32,874 nt of DNA. Origin: Lachnospiraceae bacterium. GTDB taxonomy: Bacteria; Bacillota; Clostridia; Oscillospirales; Ruminococcaceae. Shown one piece after another: positions 9,014 to 17,827 of the stretch. The notes beneath the pieces are model-generated. The model was not told the origin of the DNA and did not search any database. It worked only from the letters and a program-made list of their open reading frames with translations. Each line of letters begins with the position of its first letter. The first letter of the stretch is position 1. Position numbers and translations under genes: made by a program. The stretch lies in contig JAMPFE010000026.1 of assembly GCA_023664705.1 (NCBI GenBank), positions 1 through 32,874 of the forward strand. Reading direction: 5' to 3'.

Positions 9014-9694
9014 TTGTATAAATACGAGCCTCATTTGCACACCTCCGAGGGGAGCGGGTGCGCGTCGACCTGCGGTGCCGATATGGCGAAAGCGCATAAG
9101 GAAGCGGGTTACGACGGGATTTTCATTACCGACCACTTTTTCAACGGCAATTCGGCGGTGCCGCGCGACCTGCCGTGGGAGGACAGGATAGAGCTGTACT
9201 GCAAGGGCTACGAGCACGCTCTGGAGGCGGGCTCGGAGCTTGGGCTGCAGGTTTTTTTCGGGGTGGAGTTCACCGTGCAGGGCGCGGATTTTCTGCTGTA
9301 CGGAATTGACAAAAAATGGCTGCTGGAGCACGAATTTTATCTGACGGTCGGCGACGAGCGCGCGCTGTTCCGTTTAGTCCATGACGACGGCGGTTTTATC
9401 GTGCACGCGCACCCTTTCCGCGACTACCCGTACATACCACACATAAGCCTTTATCCTCACGATGTGGACGCCGTTGAGTGGATAAACGCGAGCCACGGAA
9501 AGGACAGCGAATTTAATAAGAACGCTAAACTATATGCCGAAATGTACATGCTGCCCGTGACGGGCGGCTCGGACACGCACTCCGCGGACAGGATGTTCGG
9601 CGGGGGGATACTCGTCCCCGAAAAAATAAATTGCCCCGAGGACTATCTTCGGCAGCTCAGAAACGGCTCTGTTGTGCCGATCGAACCCAAATGA
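9014..9694 (+). CDS. PHP-domain metal-dependent phosphoesterase
   Basis: The 226-residue protein is a PHP (polymerase and histidinol phosphatase) domain, a trinuclear metal phosphoesterase fold. Metal-ligand motifs are in order: HLH (H7, H9), TDH (D40, H41), E85 in GVEF, HAH (H131, H133) and GSDTH (D187, H189). The substrate is unknown; relatives hydrolyse nucleoside or sugar phosphates. I place the start at TTG 9014, because AAAGGAG (8999-9005) lies 8 bases upstream. A GTG at 8954 in the same frame would overlap polA and add unconserved residues. It ends next to the phosphoribosyltransferase fusion, a neighbour that suggests a nucleotide or phosphoribosyl metabolite as substrate (inference). 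Confidence 0.88.
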   Translation: MYKYEPHLHTSEGSGCASTCGADMAKAHKEAGYDGIFITDHFFNGNSAVPRDLPWEDRIELYCKGYEHALEAGSELGLQVFFGVEFTVQGADFLLYGIDKKWLLEHEFYLTVGDERALFRLVHDDGGFIVHAHPFRDYPYIPHISLYPHDVDAVEWINASHGKDSEFNKNAKLYAEMYMLPVTGGSDTHSADRMFGGGILVPEKINCPEDYLRQLRNGSVVPIEPK

Positions 9695-9705
9695 ACGGAG
9701 AGAAA

Positions 9706-11820
9706 ATGAACGAAAACTTCAGCCTTGCAAAGCGCGAAAACAACCCTCGCCGCGACTTCATAATTGTTAATAAATTCCAGTCGAAGCACTACCCCTCCGA
9801 CCCTCGGGAAACCGCATCACACTGCGCTTTTCTCGGTCGGGAAATGCTCAAAAAATGCCCGCGCGGCGAGTGTCTGGCGATAGTTTTTTCGGAGACGGCG
9901 GTCGGGATAGGCGCTCTTGCGGCTTCGGAGCTTGGCTCGCGCTGTTTTCTGCTCAGCACCACGCGCGAGGAGCTGCCCGAGTGTTTTGACAGGCTATCCT
10001 TCGAGGAATCGCATAGTCATGCGCCTTTGCACACTTTATGCACCCGTCCCGAGATAGAATTTGCCAAATTTTCCCATGTGTTCCTTATCGACGACGAGTT
10101 CACTACAGGGAACACCGCGATTTCGCTTTACAAAGCCATTTCTGAGCTCTGCGGCTGCCCGTTTACGGCAGTGGCGTTTGCGGCGAGCGCCGAAAGCTGC
10201 CGACGTTTCGAAGAAAACGGGCTCGACGTGATTGCCGAGGAAATTTTCGAGCAGTTAAATTTTGTGCAATTTCAACAAAAATTTGAAAATGATTTTGTTG
10301 TAATTAACAAAAATCCCGATTATGATATATCACTGAATTCGATTTACGATATACGCCTCGGAGTGAATTGCGACAATTATTTTGATGAATGCAAACGGCT
10401 TTGCAATGCGGTTTTGGAGCAATTGCGCGAGCCGATTTCAAGGGCGCGTTTGGTCGAGGTCGTCGGCACGGAGGAGCTTTGTCTGCCGCCCGTTATGTTG
10501 GGGCTGATGCTCTCCGAAAACGGCATAACCGTGCGGGTTCACGGGGTCACGCGCAGCCCCATGCTGCCCTCCTCGGAGGACGGGTATCCCATTCGCGAGC
10601 GCGCCGCGCTGGCAAGCCTATACGATGCCGAACGAAAAGTTTACATATACAATCGTTATAAATGCGATATAACAATAGTGATGACCGATGCCGAAAAACC
10701 CGATAACAATGCGGTTTCACAGCTCTGCGGAGTCTGCGGCGGAGAACAGACCGCGTTAGTGCGCTGGCGCGGGAAAGCGATGCGCACTTCGCTTAACAGC
10801 GCGGATTGTCGGCTTCTGCTGAAGGATGTCACGGGAAAAATCGCCTCGCTGCCCCCGAGCGAACGCGAGCCGTTAATTCACAAAGGCACCCATTATTGTG
10901 AATTACTTCCCGCCGAGCACGAGCCCTCCGAGGCGTATATTCGGCAGTATTATGCGGGTTTGCGGACTTGGGGGCGGCAGACCGCCGAAGCCGTGCGCGC
11001 CGTTTCCGAAAAAATACTCGCGCTGAAAGGTGAAAACGTTTTCATCGTGTCGCTGGCGCGCGCGGGCACACCCGTCGGAGTGCTGATAAAGCGCTTTCTG
11101 AAGCGGTTTCACGGCATCGATTGCGCGCATTATTCCGTTTCGATAATCCGCGGGCGCGGTATTGACCGAAACGCGATGAAGTACATTCTGGCGCGGCATT
11201 CTGCCAAAAATATCCAATTCGTGGACGGCTGGACGGGAAAGGGCGCTATTACGCGCCAATTGCGCGAGGCGCTCACGGAGTTCCCCGAGGTCGACGGGCG
11301 GCTCGCCGTGCTTGCCGATCCCGCACGGTTATGCGAAATTTACGGCACGCGCGACGATATTTTCATCCCGTGCTCGTGCCTGAACAGCATCGTCTCGGGG
11401 CTGTTTTCGCGGACCGTGCTGCGCTCCGACCTGATTTCCGACGGCGATTTTCACGGCGTGTCGTATTTCGGAGAACTGGAAAAATTTGACAAAACTTACG
11501 AATTTATCGCCGCCATAGAGCGCGAAATGGCTCTGCTTTCACCTTTCTGCGACTTTGAATGTGAGCCGCCCGACGGCGCGGGCTTTGAAGAGACTCGTCA
11601 AATTGCACAAAAGTTCGATGTTTCCGACATAAATCTGGTAAAGCCGAGCATCGGAGAGGCGACCCGAGTTCTGCTCCGCAGGGTGCCGAAAACGATACTT
11701 GTAAAATCCCTTGAAAGCCCATTAACAAAGCATTTGACGCAGTTGGCAGCGGAGAAATCCGTGCCTGTTCAAGAGTATCCACTTAAATGCTACGAGGCAG
11801 TGGGAATTATTGACAATTAG
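9706..11820 (+). CDS. PRTase-TRSP-StiP/PRTase_3-PELOTA fusion protein (Ter-associated nucleotide module)
   Basis: This 704-residue protein joins domains normally spread over several genes of the predicted nucleoside-like metabolite module linked to tellurite-resistance (Ter) stress systems. In order: an orotate-type phosphoribosyltransferase with PRPP loop IDDEFTTGNTA (128-138); a TRSP domain (about 245-345; VVGTEE, TRSP, GYPI, SLYD); a StiP/PRTase_3 domain (about 392-615; SLARAGTPVGV, HYSVSIIR, FVDGWTGKGAI); and a PELOTA-type RNA-binding domain (about 625-704; IGEATRVLLRRVP, EYPLKCYEAVGIID). ATG 9706 has GGAG 5 bases upstream; ATG 9691 overlaps the previous stop codon but lacks a ribosome-binding site. 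No TerD, TerC, HAD or ATP-grasp gene is present in the window. Domain calls come from recognised motifs; the product is unknown. Confidence 0.85.
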   Translation: MNENFSLAKRENNPRRDFIIVNKFQSKHYPSDPRETASHCAFLGREMLKKCPRGECLAIVFSETAVGIGALAASELGSRCFLLSTTREELPECFDRLSFEESHSHAPLHTLCTRPEIEFAKFSHVFLIDDEFTTGNTAISLYKAISELCGCPFTAVAFAASAESCRRFEENGLDVIAEEIFEQLNFVQFQQKFENDFVVINKNPDYDISLNSIYDIRLGVNCDNYFDECKRLCNAVLEQLREPISRARLVEVVGTEELCLPPVMLGLMLSENGITVRVHGVTRSPMLPSSEDGYPIRERAALASLYDAERKVYIYNRYKCDITIVMTDAEKPDNNAVSQLCGVCGGEQTALVRWRGKAMRTSLNSADCRLLLKDVTGKIASLPPSEREPLIHKGTHYCELLPAEHEPSEAYIRQYYAGLRTWGRQTAEAVRAVSEKILALKGENVFIVSLARAGTPVGVLIKRFLKRFHGIDCAHYSVSIIRGRGIDRNAMKYILARHSAKNIQFVDGWTGKGAITRQLREALTEFPEVDGRLAVLADPARLCEIYGTRDDIFIPCSCLNSIVSGLFSRTVLRSDLISDGDFHGVSYFGELEKFDKTYEFIAAIEREMALLSPFCDFECEPPDGAGFEETRQIAQKFDVSDINLVKPSIGEATRVLLRRVPKTILVKSLESPLTKHLTQLAAEKSVPVQEYPLKCYEAVGIIDN

Positions 11821-11845
11821 TAAAATTGCACAAAAGGAGAGTTTT

Positions 11846-13444
11846 ATGACTGCATTTACAACAGCGGATATTTTGCTCCCGAGGCTTTCGCCCGAGGGGA
11901 TGAGCAGGTGGGCGGTCGTGGCGTGCGACCAGTACACGGGCGAGCCCGAATACTGGGAAAAAGCGCGGGAGCTCGTTGGCGGAGCGCCCTCGGCGCTTGA
12001 TTTGATATTGCCCGAGGCGTATCTCGGGCAGCCAGACTGCGACGCGCGCATCGCGAAAATACACGAGAATATGGCAAATTATACAAAAAGCGATTTGTTT
12101 AATTTGCACAAAGACTGCTTTATCCTAACAAAGCGCACTCAAGCCGACGGAAGGCTCCGAGTTGGCTTGGTTGGTGCGATTGACCTTGAAATGTACGACT
12201 ACAACAAAGGGAGCAAGTCGCAGGTTCGCGCGACCGAGGCAACCGTCACCTCGCGGATACCTCCGAGGGTCAAGATCCGCATGAACGCGCCGCTTGAGCT
12301 GCCGCATATCATGATTTTGATCGATGATGTGCAAAATACCGTTATTGAGCCGCTGCTTGAAAAAAAATTACAGACTGTATATGATTTTGACCTTATGCAG
12401 AACAGCGGACATCTCAGCGGAGCAATCGTTGACGGGGAGACGGCTCGCGGGGTTTTGGCAGCTTTGGAGAAGCTTGCCGACAAGAGCGCGTTCAACGAGC
12501 GTTACGGGCTCCGAAACGAGGACGTTCTCCTGTACGCAATGGGCGACGGCAACCACTCCCTCGCGACCGCGAAAGAGTGCTACGAGCAGAAAAAGCGCGC
12601 CGGCAGCCCCGACGCGGAGCTTGCGCGTTACGCGCTCGTTGAGGTCGTTAATCTGCACTCGCCCGCGCTGGAGTTTGAAGCTATACACAGAGTAATAACC
12701 GAGGTCGACGCAGATGACCTTATGTGCAAAATGACGAATGCTCTCGGGCTGTCAGAGGACGGCGAGCAGAAATTCTCCGTTATCGTCGGCGGCAAAACGC
12801 GCGAATTCGGCATAACAAAGCCGAATTCCAACCTCACGGTGGGGTCGCTGCAAACGTTCCTCGATGAGTATTTGCGTGAAAACGGCGGCAAAATCGACTA
12901 CATACACGGAGAAGACGTGGTGCGGAAACTGTGCGCGAACGGCTCCGCTATCGGTTTTCTGCTGCCCGCAATGAAAAAATCCGAGCTGTTCCCGACCGTC
13001 ATCAAGGACGGCGCGCTGCCCCGAAAAACGTTCAGCATGGGTCACGCGCACGACAAAAGATTTTACTGCGAGGCTAGAATTATCAAAAAAATAACTTTTC
13101 GTATAGGTGATTTGATGAAATATTTTGAGACGGGCGTCACGCACGGCTGCTATCACGAGTTCGCGAAGGGGCAATGGGACGAAAAAACGTTTTGGAGCGC
13201 CGATTCTCTTTATCTTTACGATGACATTTTCGACGATTTGGGGCTGTACAAAAGCGTTTTCGCCAAGGTCTTTGAAGTGTATGACCATTGGGGTCCGAAC
13301 AGGGTCACGCGCGCCGATTGGGAGCGCATTTACGCTTTGGCTCGGCAATGCGGCGGAGCGGTCGCGGAGCTTTTCGACGAGCTTGCGCCATGGGCTGACG
13401 AAAATTTTGTGCAATTTGATGAATTTTGGATACTGGGCATTTGA
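11846..13444 (+). CDS. DUF1015 family protein
   Basis: The 532-residue protein is a full-length DUF1015 member, a family widespread in Clostridia whose biochemical role is not settled. Family hallmarks are the RATE motif near residues 128-131, the strongly conserved GDGNHSLATAK at 233-243, and HGEDVV near 353. No signal peptide or membrane segment is seen, so it is cytoplasmic. ATG 11846 is preceded by AAAGGAG (11833-11839); the open frame upstream overlaps the previous gene and is not used. The last 13 codons, ending GGCATTTGA, are duplicated about 714 bp downstream at 14117-14156, which marks an insertion event right after this gene. Confidence 0.88.
   Translation: MTAFTTADILLPRLSPEGMSRWAVVACDQYTGEPEYWEKARELVGGAPSALDLILPEAYLGQPDCDARIAKIHENMANYTKSDLFNLHKDCFILTKRTQADGRLRVGLVGAIDLEMYDYNKGSKSQVRATEATVTSRIPPRVKIRMNAPLELPHIMILIDDVQNTVIEPLLEKKLQTVYDFDLMQNSGHLSGAIVDGETARGVLAALEKLADKSAFNERYGLRNEDVLLYAMGDGNHSLATAKECYEQKKRAGSPDAELARYALVEVVNLHSPALEFEAIHRVITEVDADDLMCKMTNALGLSEDGEQKFSVIVGGKTREFGITKPNSNLTVGSLQTFLDEYLRENGGKIDYIHGEDVVRKLCANGSAIGFLLPAMKKSELFPTVIKDGALPRKTFSMGHAHDKRFYCEARIIKKITFRIGDLMKYFETGVTHGCYHEFAKGQWDEKTFWSADSLYLYDDIFDDLGLYKSVFAKVFEVYDHWGPNRVTRADWERIYALARQCGGAVAELFDELAPWADENFVQFDEFWILGI
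13403..13442 (+). repeat. 40-bp direct repeat, copy A (3' end of the DUF1015 gene)
   Basis: This copy encodes the last residues of the DUF1015 protein (FVQFDEFWILGI). It differs from copy B at only two positions, both T in copy A and C in copy B. In this copy the reading frame ends with TGA. Confidence 0.9.
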
Positions 13445-13457
13445 ACAAGGGGAGCAT

Positions 13458-14105
13458 ATGAAGAAAACGATTTTAATTAAAATTTTGCTGTCTGCGGCGG
13501 CAGTGACCGCGATTGTGCTGTTTCTCAATGCAAGCCTTCTTTTCCCATGGCAATGGGAGGCTCGGAAAAACAAACATGCCGCTTTGGAATATGTAAGCGA
13601 TAAATTTCCTGAAGCTAATTTTGTGAAGGCATACTATCGCACAACAAAAATCAATTTCGGAAATCCCGGACATGACCAATTTGTTTTTGAGTTAAATGGA
13701 ATAAGATTTCCCGTTTTTGCTGAGCATGGTAAAGTTGCAAATGATTTTTGTTCGGAAGCATTTGCGGAGTATCAACTCTACAACACTTATATCAAGCCAT
13801 TTGTAGAATCAAGAAATATTGTTGCGGAATTTAACTACTACACTTCCGATCTGCAGGAATTTTTTAAATATAATCCCGAATCGAATATCTCGCAATTTGA
13901 CGGAAGCGTTTGGATTAAAATTTACGATGATAAATGTAATAACCCTAAGTCTTCGGGATGGCTGTATGAATTTTATTGTTATTGCAGAGATAACATTCCT
14001 TTTACAAGCTACACTGTAACCATGATATGTTTAGGCGGCAGTTTAACTTATTCAAGCGAACAAATATTTTCTAACGAAGATGATTTTTACAACTCATTTC
14101 GTTAG
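13458..14105 (+). CDS. AT-rich orphan membrane-anchored protein
   Basis: I do not recognise this 215-residue protein. It has a short basic N-terminus and one hydrophobic segment (about 4-30), then a hydrophilic region rich in Phe, Tyr and Asn with no metal-binding or catalytic motif that I can name. It is probably a secreted or membrane-anchored protein. Base use is strikingly AT-rich compared with the GC-rich genes on both sides, with many AAA, AAT, TTT and ATT codons. It lies exactly between the two copies of the 40-bp repeat. The start ATG has AAGGGGAG upstream. These features suggest horizontal acquisition or recent insertion into a pre-existing operon. Confidence 0.75.
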   Translation: MKKTILIKILLSAAAVTAIVLFLNASLLFPWQWEARKNKHAALEYVSDKFPEANFVKAYYRTTKINFGNPGHDQFVFELNGIRFPVFAEHGKVANDFCSEAFAEYQLYNTYIKPFVESRNIVAEFNYYTSDLQEFFKYNPESNISQFDGSVWIKIYDDKCNNPKSSGWLYEFYCYCRDNIPFTSYTVTMICLGGSLTYSSEQIFSNEDDFYNSFR

Positions 14106-14116
14106 ATTGACTCGGC

Positions 14117-14156
14117 AATTTTGTGCAATTTGACGAATTTTGGATACCGGGCATTT
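14117..14156 (+). repeat. 40-bp direct repeat, copy B
   Basis: Read in the DUF1015 frame this copy encodes the same tail with one change (Leu to Pro) and ends with TAA. It is followed directly by AAGGAGG, the ribosome-binding site of the PAS gene. It is therefore plausibly the original end of the DUF1015 gene, separated from it by the inserted orphan. Confidence 0.9.
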
Positions 14157-14169
14157 AAGGAGGATTATT

Positions 14170-14541
14170 ATGGAGCTTTCGCAATTTTTCAAGAGCGTTA
14201 TCGACCAAGACCGCGCGGCGGTCGTCATCTGCAATTTGCAGCACGAGATAATTTATATGAACCCCGCCGCCGTCGGGCGCTACAAAAAGCACGGCGATCT
14301 GCTCGGGAAGAGCCTGCTCGACTGCCATTCGCCGCGCTCCAACGAGCTGATAAAGCGCGTCGTCGCGTGGTTCGCCGAGGACGCTTCCCACAACATCATC
14401 TACACGTTCCACAATGAAAAGGAGAACAAGGACGTGTACATGGTGGCTCTCCGCGGCGGGGACGGCGCGCTTATCGGCTACTACGAGAAGCACGAATACC
14501 GCGACCGCGAGACCGCTCCGCTGTACGATTTCGCCGATTAA
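14170..14541 (+). CDS. Stand-alone PAS-domain protein
   Basis: The 123-residue product is essentially a single PAS sensory domain. The typical core VVICNLQHEIIYMNPAAV (about residues 18-35) includes the conserved Asn of the MNPA motif, and is followed by a GKSLLDCH loop and the closing beta strands (VYMVALRGGDGALIGYYE). There is no kinase, GGDEF or DNA-binding partner domain. It may bind heme, flavin or a small ligand, or act as a protein-protein adaptor. ATG 14170 has AAGGAGG 6 bases upstream. It is the last gene of the rightward cluster, and its stop codon lies only 4 bases from the stop codon of the convergent DUF3810 gene, with no terminator visible between them. Confidence 0.8.
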   Translation: MELSQFFKSVIDQDRAAVVICNLQHEIIYMNPAAVGRYKKHGDLLGKSLLDCHSPRSNELIKRVVAWFAEDASHNIIYTFHNEKENKDVYMVALRGGDGALIGYYEKHEYRDRETAPLYDFAD

Positions 14542-14545
14542 GGCG

Positions 14546-15673
14546 CTACAGCTTGTCTGCGTAGTATGCGAGGATAAGCTCGGTCACTCTGCCGTAGCTG
14601 AGCGTTCCCTCGGCAACGCCCTGCACCTTGATAAAGCCGTCGTTGACCGCTTCCGAGACCTCGGAAACGGAAACGGTAACCGAGGTGCTTCCGACCTTGA
14701 CTTTGAGGTGAGCCTCGTGGGTGAGTATGTACTCGTTTTCGGCATTGAAATCCGCTATCATCTCCTCGGTCAGCAGATCGTGCGCCTGCTGCCACATTTC
14801 GAGATCGTAACGGAAAAGCGCATTGGAGCAGTATTTGAACGCCTCCATGTAGCCCGAATAGCGGAACTCGGGGTATTCGCTGTTGATGCAGGACAGAAAC
14901 GCGAGGAAGTTGCATTCGTTCTCGAACGCGACGCCGCGCGAGTGAGCGCTTTCGTGGGCGGCGGTGTACGGTATGGAGAAATCGGGCTGCGCGGTGTTTA
15001 CGTTGCATTCCGCGAAGAACGGGAAGAACATCCCCGTGATGTGCGTGTACGACCACGGCTCGGACAGCATAACGGGCTTCTGCCGCCAAATCGCCGTCCA
15101 CAGGAACGGATATTCCTCGACAAGCTTGTCGTAGCCGCTGCCCGTGCGGGTGAGCTCCTCAAAGACGCTCTCGGAAAAGCGCATGCAGCCGTTTTCGTCG
15201 GTCTCGAGCTCCTTGCGCGCCTCCGCGGCGCCCTTGGCAAGCTCCCCGCACACGGAAAGCAGAAACTCGGGCGATTTTTGCGAGGTGTCGAGCTCCATTA
15301 TCCGCTCGATGGGGTAGCGGTAGTAATTCGCGCCGTGGCAGACCATGTACAAAAGGCTCGCGAACGACAGAAAGCCGCAGAGAAATCTCCCCGCGCCGAG
15401 CAGCGTTTTGCCGCGCTTTTTGCTTTTCTTCAGCTTGACGATAAGCAGCACGATAAGGAATATCACCAGCGGCAACGCGAGTATCACCAGTAGCTCCGTG
15501 AGCGACACGGGGATAAGCGACGTGACAAAGCCTATCGGCACGGTCACGAGCTTGAAAAGCCCACGCGAGCAAACGTATTCCGTGAAATCGGGGAAATACG
15601 GCAGTATAAAATACATTGCCGCCGCCAAAGCAAGCGGTATAAATATCCATACGGCTTTAAAAAACTTTTTCAT
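14546..15673 (-). CDS. DUF3810 membrane-anchored putative zinc metallopeptidase
   Basis: The 375-residue protein starts with three hydrophobic segments (about 8-27, 38-80 and 95-113). A large hydrophilic domain follows with the zinc-peptidase motif HESAH at 240-244 and a downstream ENECNFLAFL (251-260) that could supply the third ligand. This arrangement is characteristic of DUF3810, a family of predicted membrane metalloproteases with unknown substrates. ATG 15673 has AAAGGA 8 bases upstream; a TTG five codons further upstream is less likely. The stop codon nearly abuts the convergent PAS gene, and the upstream region is shared with a divergent gene of unknown function. Confidence 0.85.
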   Translation of the reverse strand: MKKFFKAVWIFIPLALAAAMYFILPYFPDFTEYVCSRGLFKLVTVPIGFVTSLIPVSLTELLVILALPLVIFLIVLLIVKLKKSKKRGKTLLGAGRFLCGFLSFASLLYMVCHGANYYRYPIERIMELDTSQKSPEFLLSVCGELAKGAAEARKELETDENGCMRFSESVFEELTRTGSGYDKLVEEYPFLWTAIWRQKPVMLSEPWSYTHITGMFFPFFAECNVNTAQPDFSIPYTAAHESAHSRGVAFENECNFLAFLSCINSEYPEFRYSGYMEAFKYCSNALFRYDLEMWQQAHDLLTEEMIADFNAENEYILTHEAHLKVKVGSTSVTVSVSEVSEAVNDGFIKVQGVAEGTLSYGRVTELILAYYADKL

Positions 15674-15740
15674 TGCCTGTCCTTTCAATAGAATTTCAAG
15701 CGGCTCTTTTGTGCAAAATTCACAAAAATATTCAAAAATT

Positions 15741-15769
15741 TTGACTTTAATCGCTTTTTATGCTACAAT
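15741..15769 (+). promoter_or_regulatory. Promoter of the unknown gene at 15826
   Basis: The -35 box TTGACT and the -10 box TACAAT are separated by 17 bases, in a markedly AT-rich stretch between divergent genes. Transcription would begin near 15776, about 50 bases before the chosen ATG. Confidence 0.75.
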
Positions 15770-15825
15770 ATATGTAAATAAGCGGAGGATTGGAAGAAAA
15801 TTCCAACTTCAAAGAGGGTGCTGTT

Positions 15826-16410
15826 ATGAGGCTGTCGGAAAACGGGGCAGGGTGGCTGTCCGACTATTTTCGGGATATCGAGGTCGCCGATAACGAGCTT
15901 GCCGAAAAGAATTTTTTAGCGGAGCCGAAGTCGGTCGTCTGCGATTTTTACGTGCTCCCGACGCACAATCACCAGACCTTTTACGGAAAAATAACCGCGG
16001 AACGCGGCTTCTTCAAGATAATTTTCGCGAAGGCGATACAGAACTCGATATGGTTTTCGGAGCCTATCTATATGTACCGCTTCGAGGAGGCCAAGCGCTT
16101 CGAGAACCACCCCATGAAAAAGGGGCGGATAGTCTGCCGCGCGAAGCTCATGGACAAGGCGCTGCTGAACCGTTTGCTGTTTACGGTCGGGGAGCTTTCC
16201 GCCGAGCAGCCCGCCGACGCGGTCGAGCCGACCGTCGACAGCGTGTTCACCGCCGTGAGGATATACGAAAACGGCGCCGTTTCCAGAGAGATAATGTATA
16301 CCGACCCCGAAAGGCTGGCGTTCCGCGAGGGCGCGGGCGACAGGGACGCCGTGGATTTTCTCGGGGGGCTTTACTTGGCTGTTGAGAAGATCGTTGGCGT
16401 CGGAGACTGA
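15826..16410 (+). CDS. Conserved-looking cytoplasmic protein of unknown function
   Basis: I do not recognise this 194-residue protein. It has no signal peptide or membrane segment, is mixed alpha/beta by appearance, and contains a tract of aromatic residues (FYVLPTHNHQTFYGKI) near residues 40-55. ATG 15826 is preceded by GAGGG at 7 bases. A TTG at 15790 lies only one base after a GGAGG and is too close to use it. A strong promoter lies upstream and a clear terminator directly downstream, so it is probably a single-gene transcript. Confidence 0.75.
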   Translation: MRLSENGAGWLSDYFRDIEVADNELAEKNFLAEPKSVVCDFYVLPTHNHQTFYGKITAERGFFKIIFAKAIQNSIWFSEPIYMYRFEEAKRFENHPMKKGRIVCRAKLMDKALLNRLLFTVGELSAEQPADAVEPTVDSVFTAVRIYENGAVSREIMYTDPERLAFREGAGDRDAVDFLGGLYLAVEKIVGVGD

Positions 16411-16419
16411 CCATACATC

Positions 16420-16448
16420 AAAACCGCTTCGTTAAGGAGCGGTTTTTT
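16420..16448 (+). terminator. Rho-independent terminator after the 15826 gene
   Basis: The arms AAAACCGCT (16420-16428) and AGCGGTTTT (16438-16446) are perfectly complementary and end in a T run. The A run on the other side means it may also work for the leftward liv operon, whose last gene ends at 16457. Confidence 0.88.
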
Positions 16449-16456
16449 GACGGACA

Positions 16457-17074
16457 TTATACGAGTTTGATTTTGATATAATCCACGATGATATCCACGC
16501 ACTTGTCAAAGCCGAGATCGCCGCTGTTAAGGCAAAGGTCGTAGTTGCGCGCGTCTATCCATTCTCTGCCCGTATGCGCCTTGTAGTAAGCGGCGCGCTC
16601 CTTGTCAATGGCGGCTATCTTTTTCAGCGCCTCCCTGCGGTCGGTAATGCCCTTGACCTCGGCGACGTTTTTGACGCAGTTCTCCTCGTCGGCGTACACG
16701 AATACGCGAATTGCGTCGGGTCTGCCCGACAATACGAAATCCGCGCAGCGCCCGACGATGATGCAGGACTTCTCGTCGGCGAGCTTCTTCATTACCATTG
16801 CCTGATAATTGAACAGATTTTCCTCGGATGTGAACGACTTCTTATCGGGGGAGATAACGCCGCCCTTGTACACGCCCGTTTTCCCGAAAACGCCCGACTT
16901 GGTTTTTTCGTCGGTTTGCCCGAAGAGAGCCTCGTTGATGCCGCTCTCCTCGGAGGCGAGCTTTATCAAGTCCTTGTCGTAAAACTCGACATTCAGCCGC
17001 TCAGACAGCATTTGCCCGATGGTGCGCCCGCCGCTGCCGTAGCCGCGGGCTATCGTAATAACAAAATGTTCCAT
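16457..17074 (-). CDS. Cytidylate kinase-like family protein
   Basis: The 205-residue protein is a P-loop kinase of the cytidylate-kinase-like family. The phosphate-binding loop ARGYGSGGRTIG lies at about 9-20, and CIIVGRCADFVL at about 104-115 resembles the nucleoside monophosphate-binding region. An Arg-rich lid segment (ITDRREALKKI) follows at about 142-152. It is not the canonical cmk, and its physiological substrate is uncertain. It is the last gene of the leftward liv cluster, 29 bp after livF, and its ribosome-binding site (AAGAGGT) lies inside a small repeated sequence. Its place in an amino-acid transport operon is unexplained. Confidence 0.85.
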   Translation of the reverse strand: MEHFVITIARGYGSGGRTIGQMLSERLNVEFYDKDLIKLASEESGINEALFGQTDEKTKSGVFGKTGVYKGGVISPDKKSFTSEENLFNYQAMVMKKLADEKSCIIVGRCADFVLSGRPDAIRVFVYADEENCVKNVAEVKGITDRREALKKIAAIDKERAAYYKAHTGREWIDARNYDLCLNSGDLGFDKCVDIIVDYIKIKLV

Positions 17075-17093
17075 TTTTACCTCTTAACTCTAA

Positions 17094-17103
17094 CCTCTTA
17101 CCT

Positions 17104-17106
<3 letters not shown>
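17094..17106. repeat. 13-bp repeat CCTCTTACCTCTA, copy 1
   Basis: It covers the livF stop codon and is part of a purine/pyrimidine-biased run of related units (TTACCTC, TAACCTC) reaching to about 17080, where the same units form the ribosome-binding site of the next gene. An identical 13-mer is present at 20690-20702. Confidence 0.7.
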
Positions 17107-17814
<708 letters not shown>

Positions 17815-17827
17815 ATACAGCGCCCCC

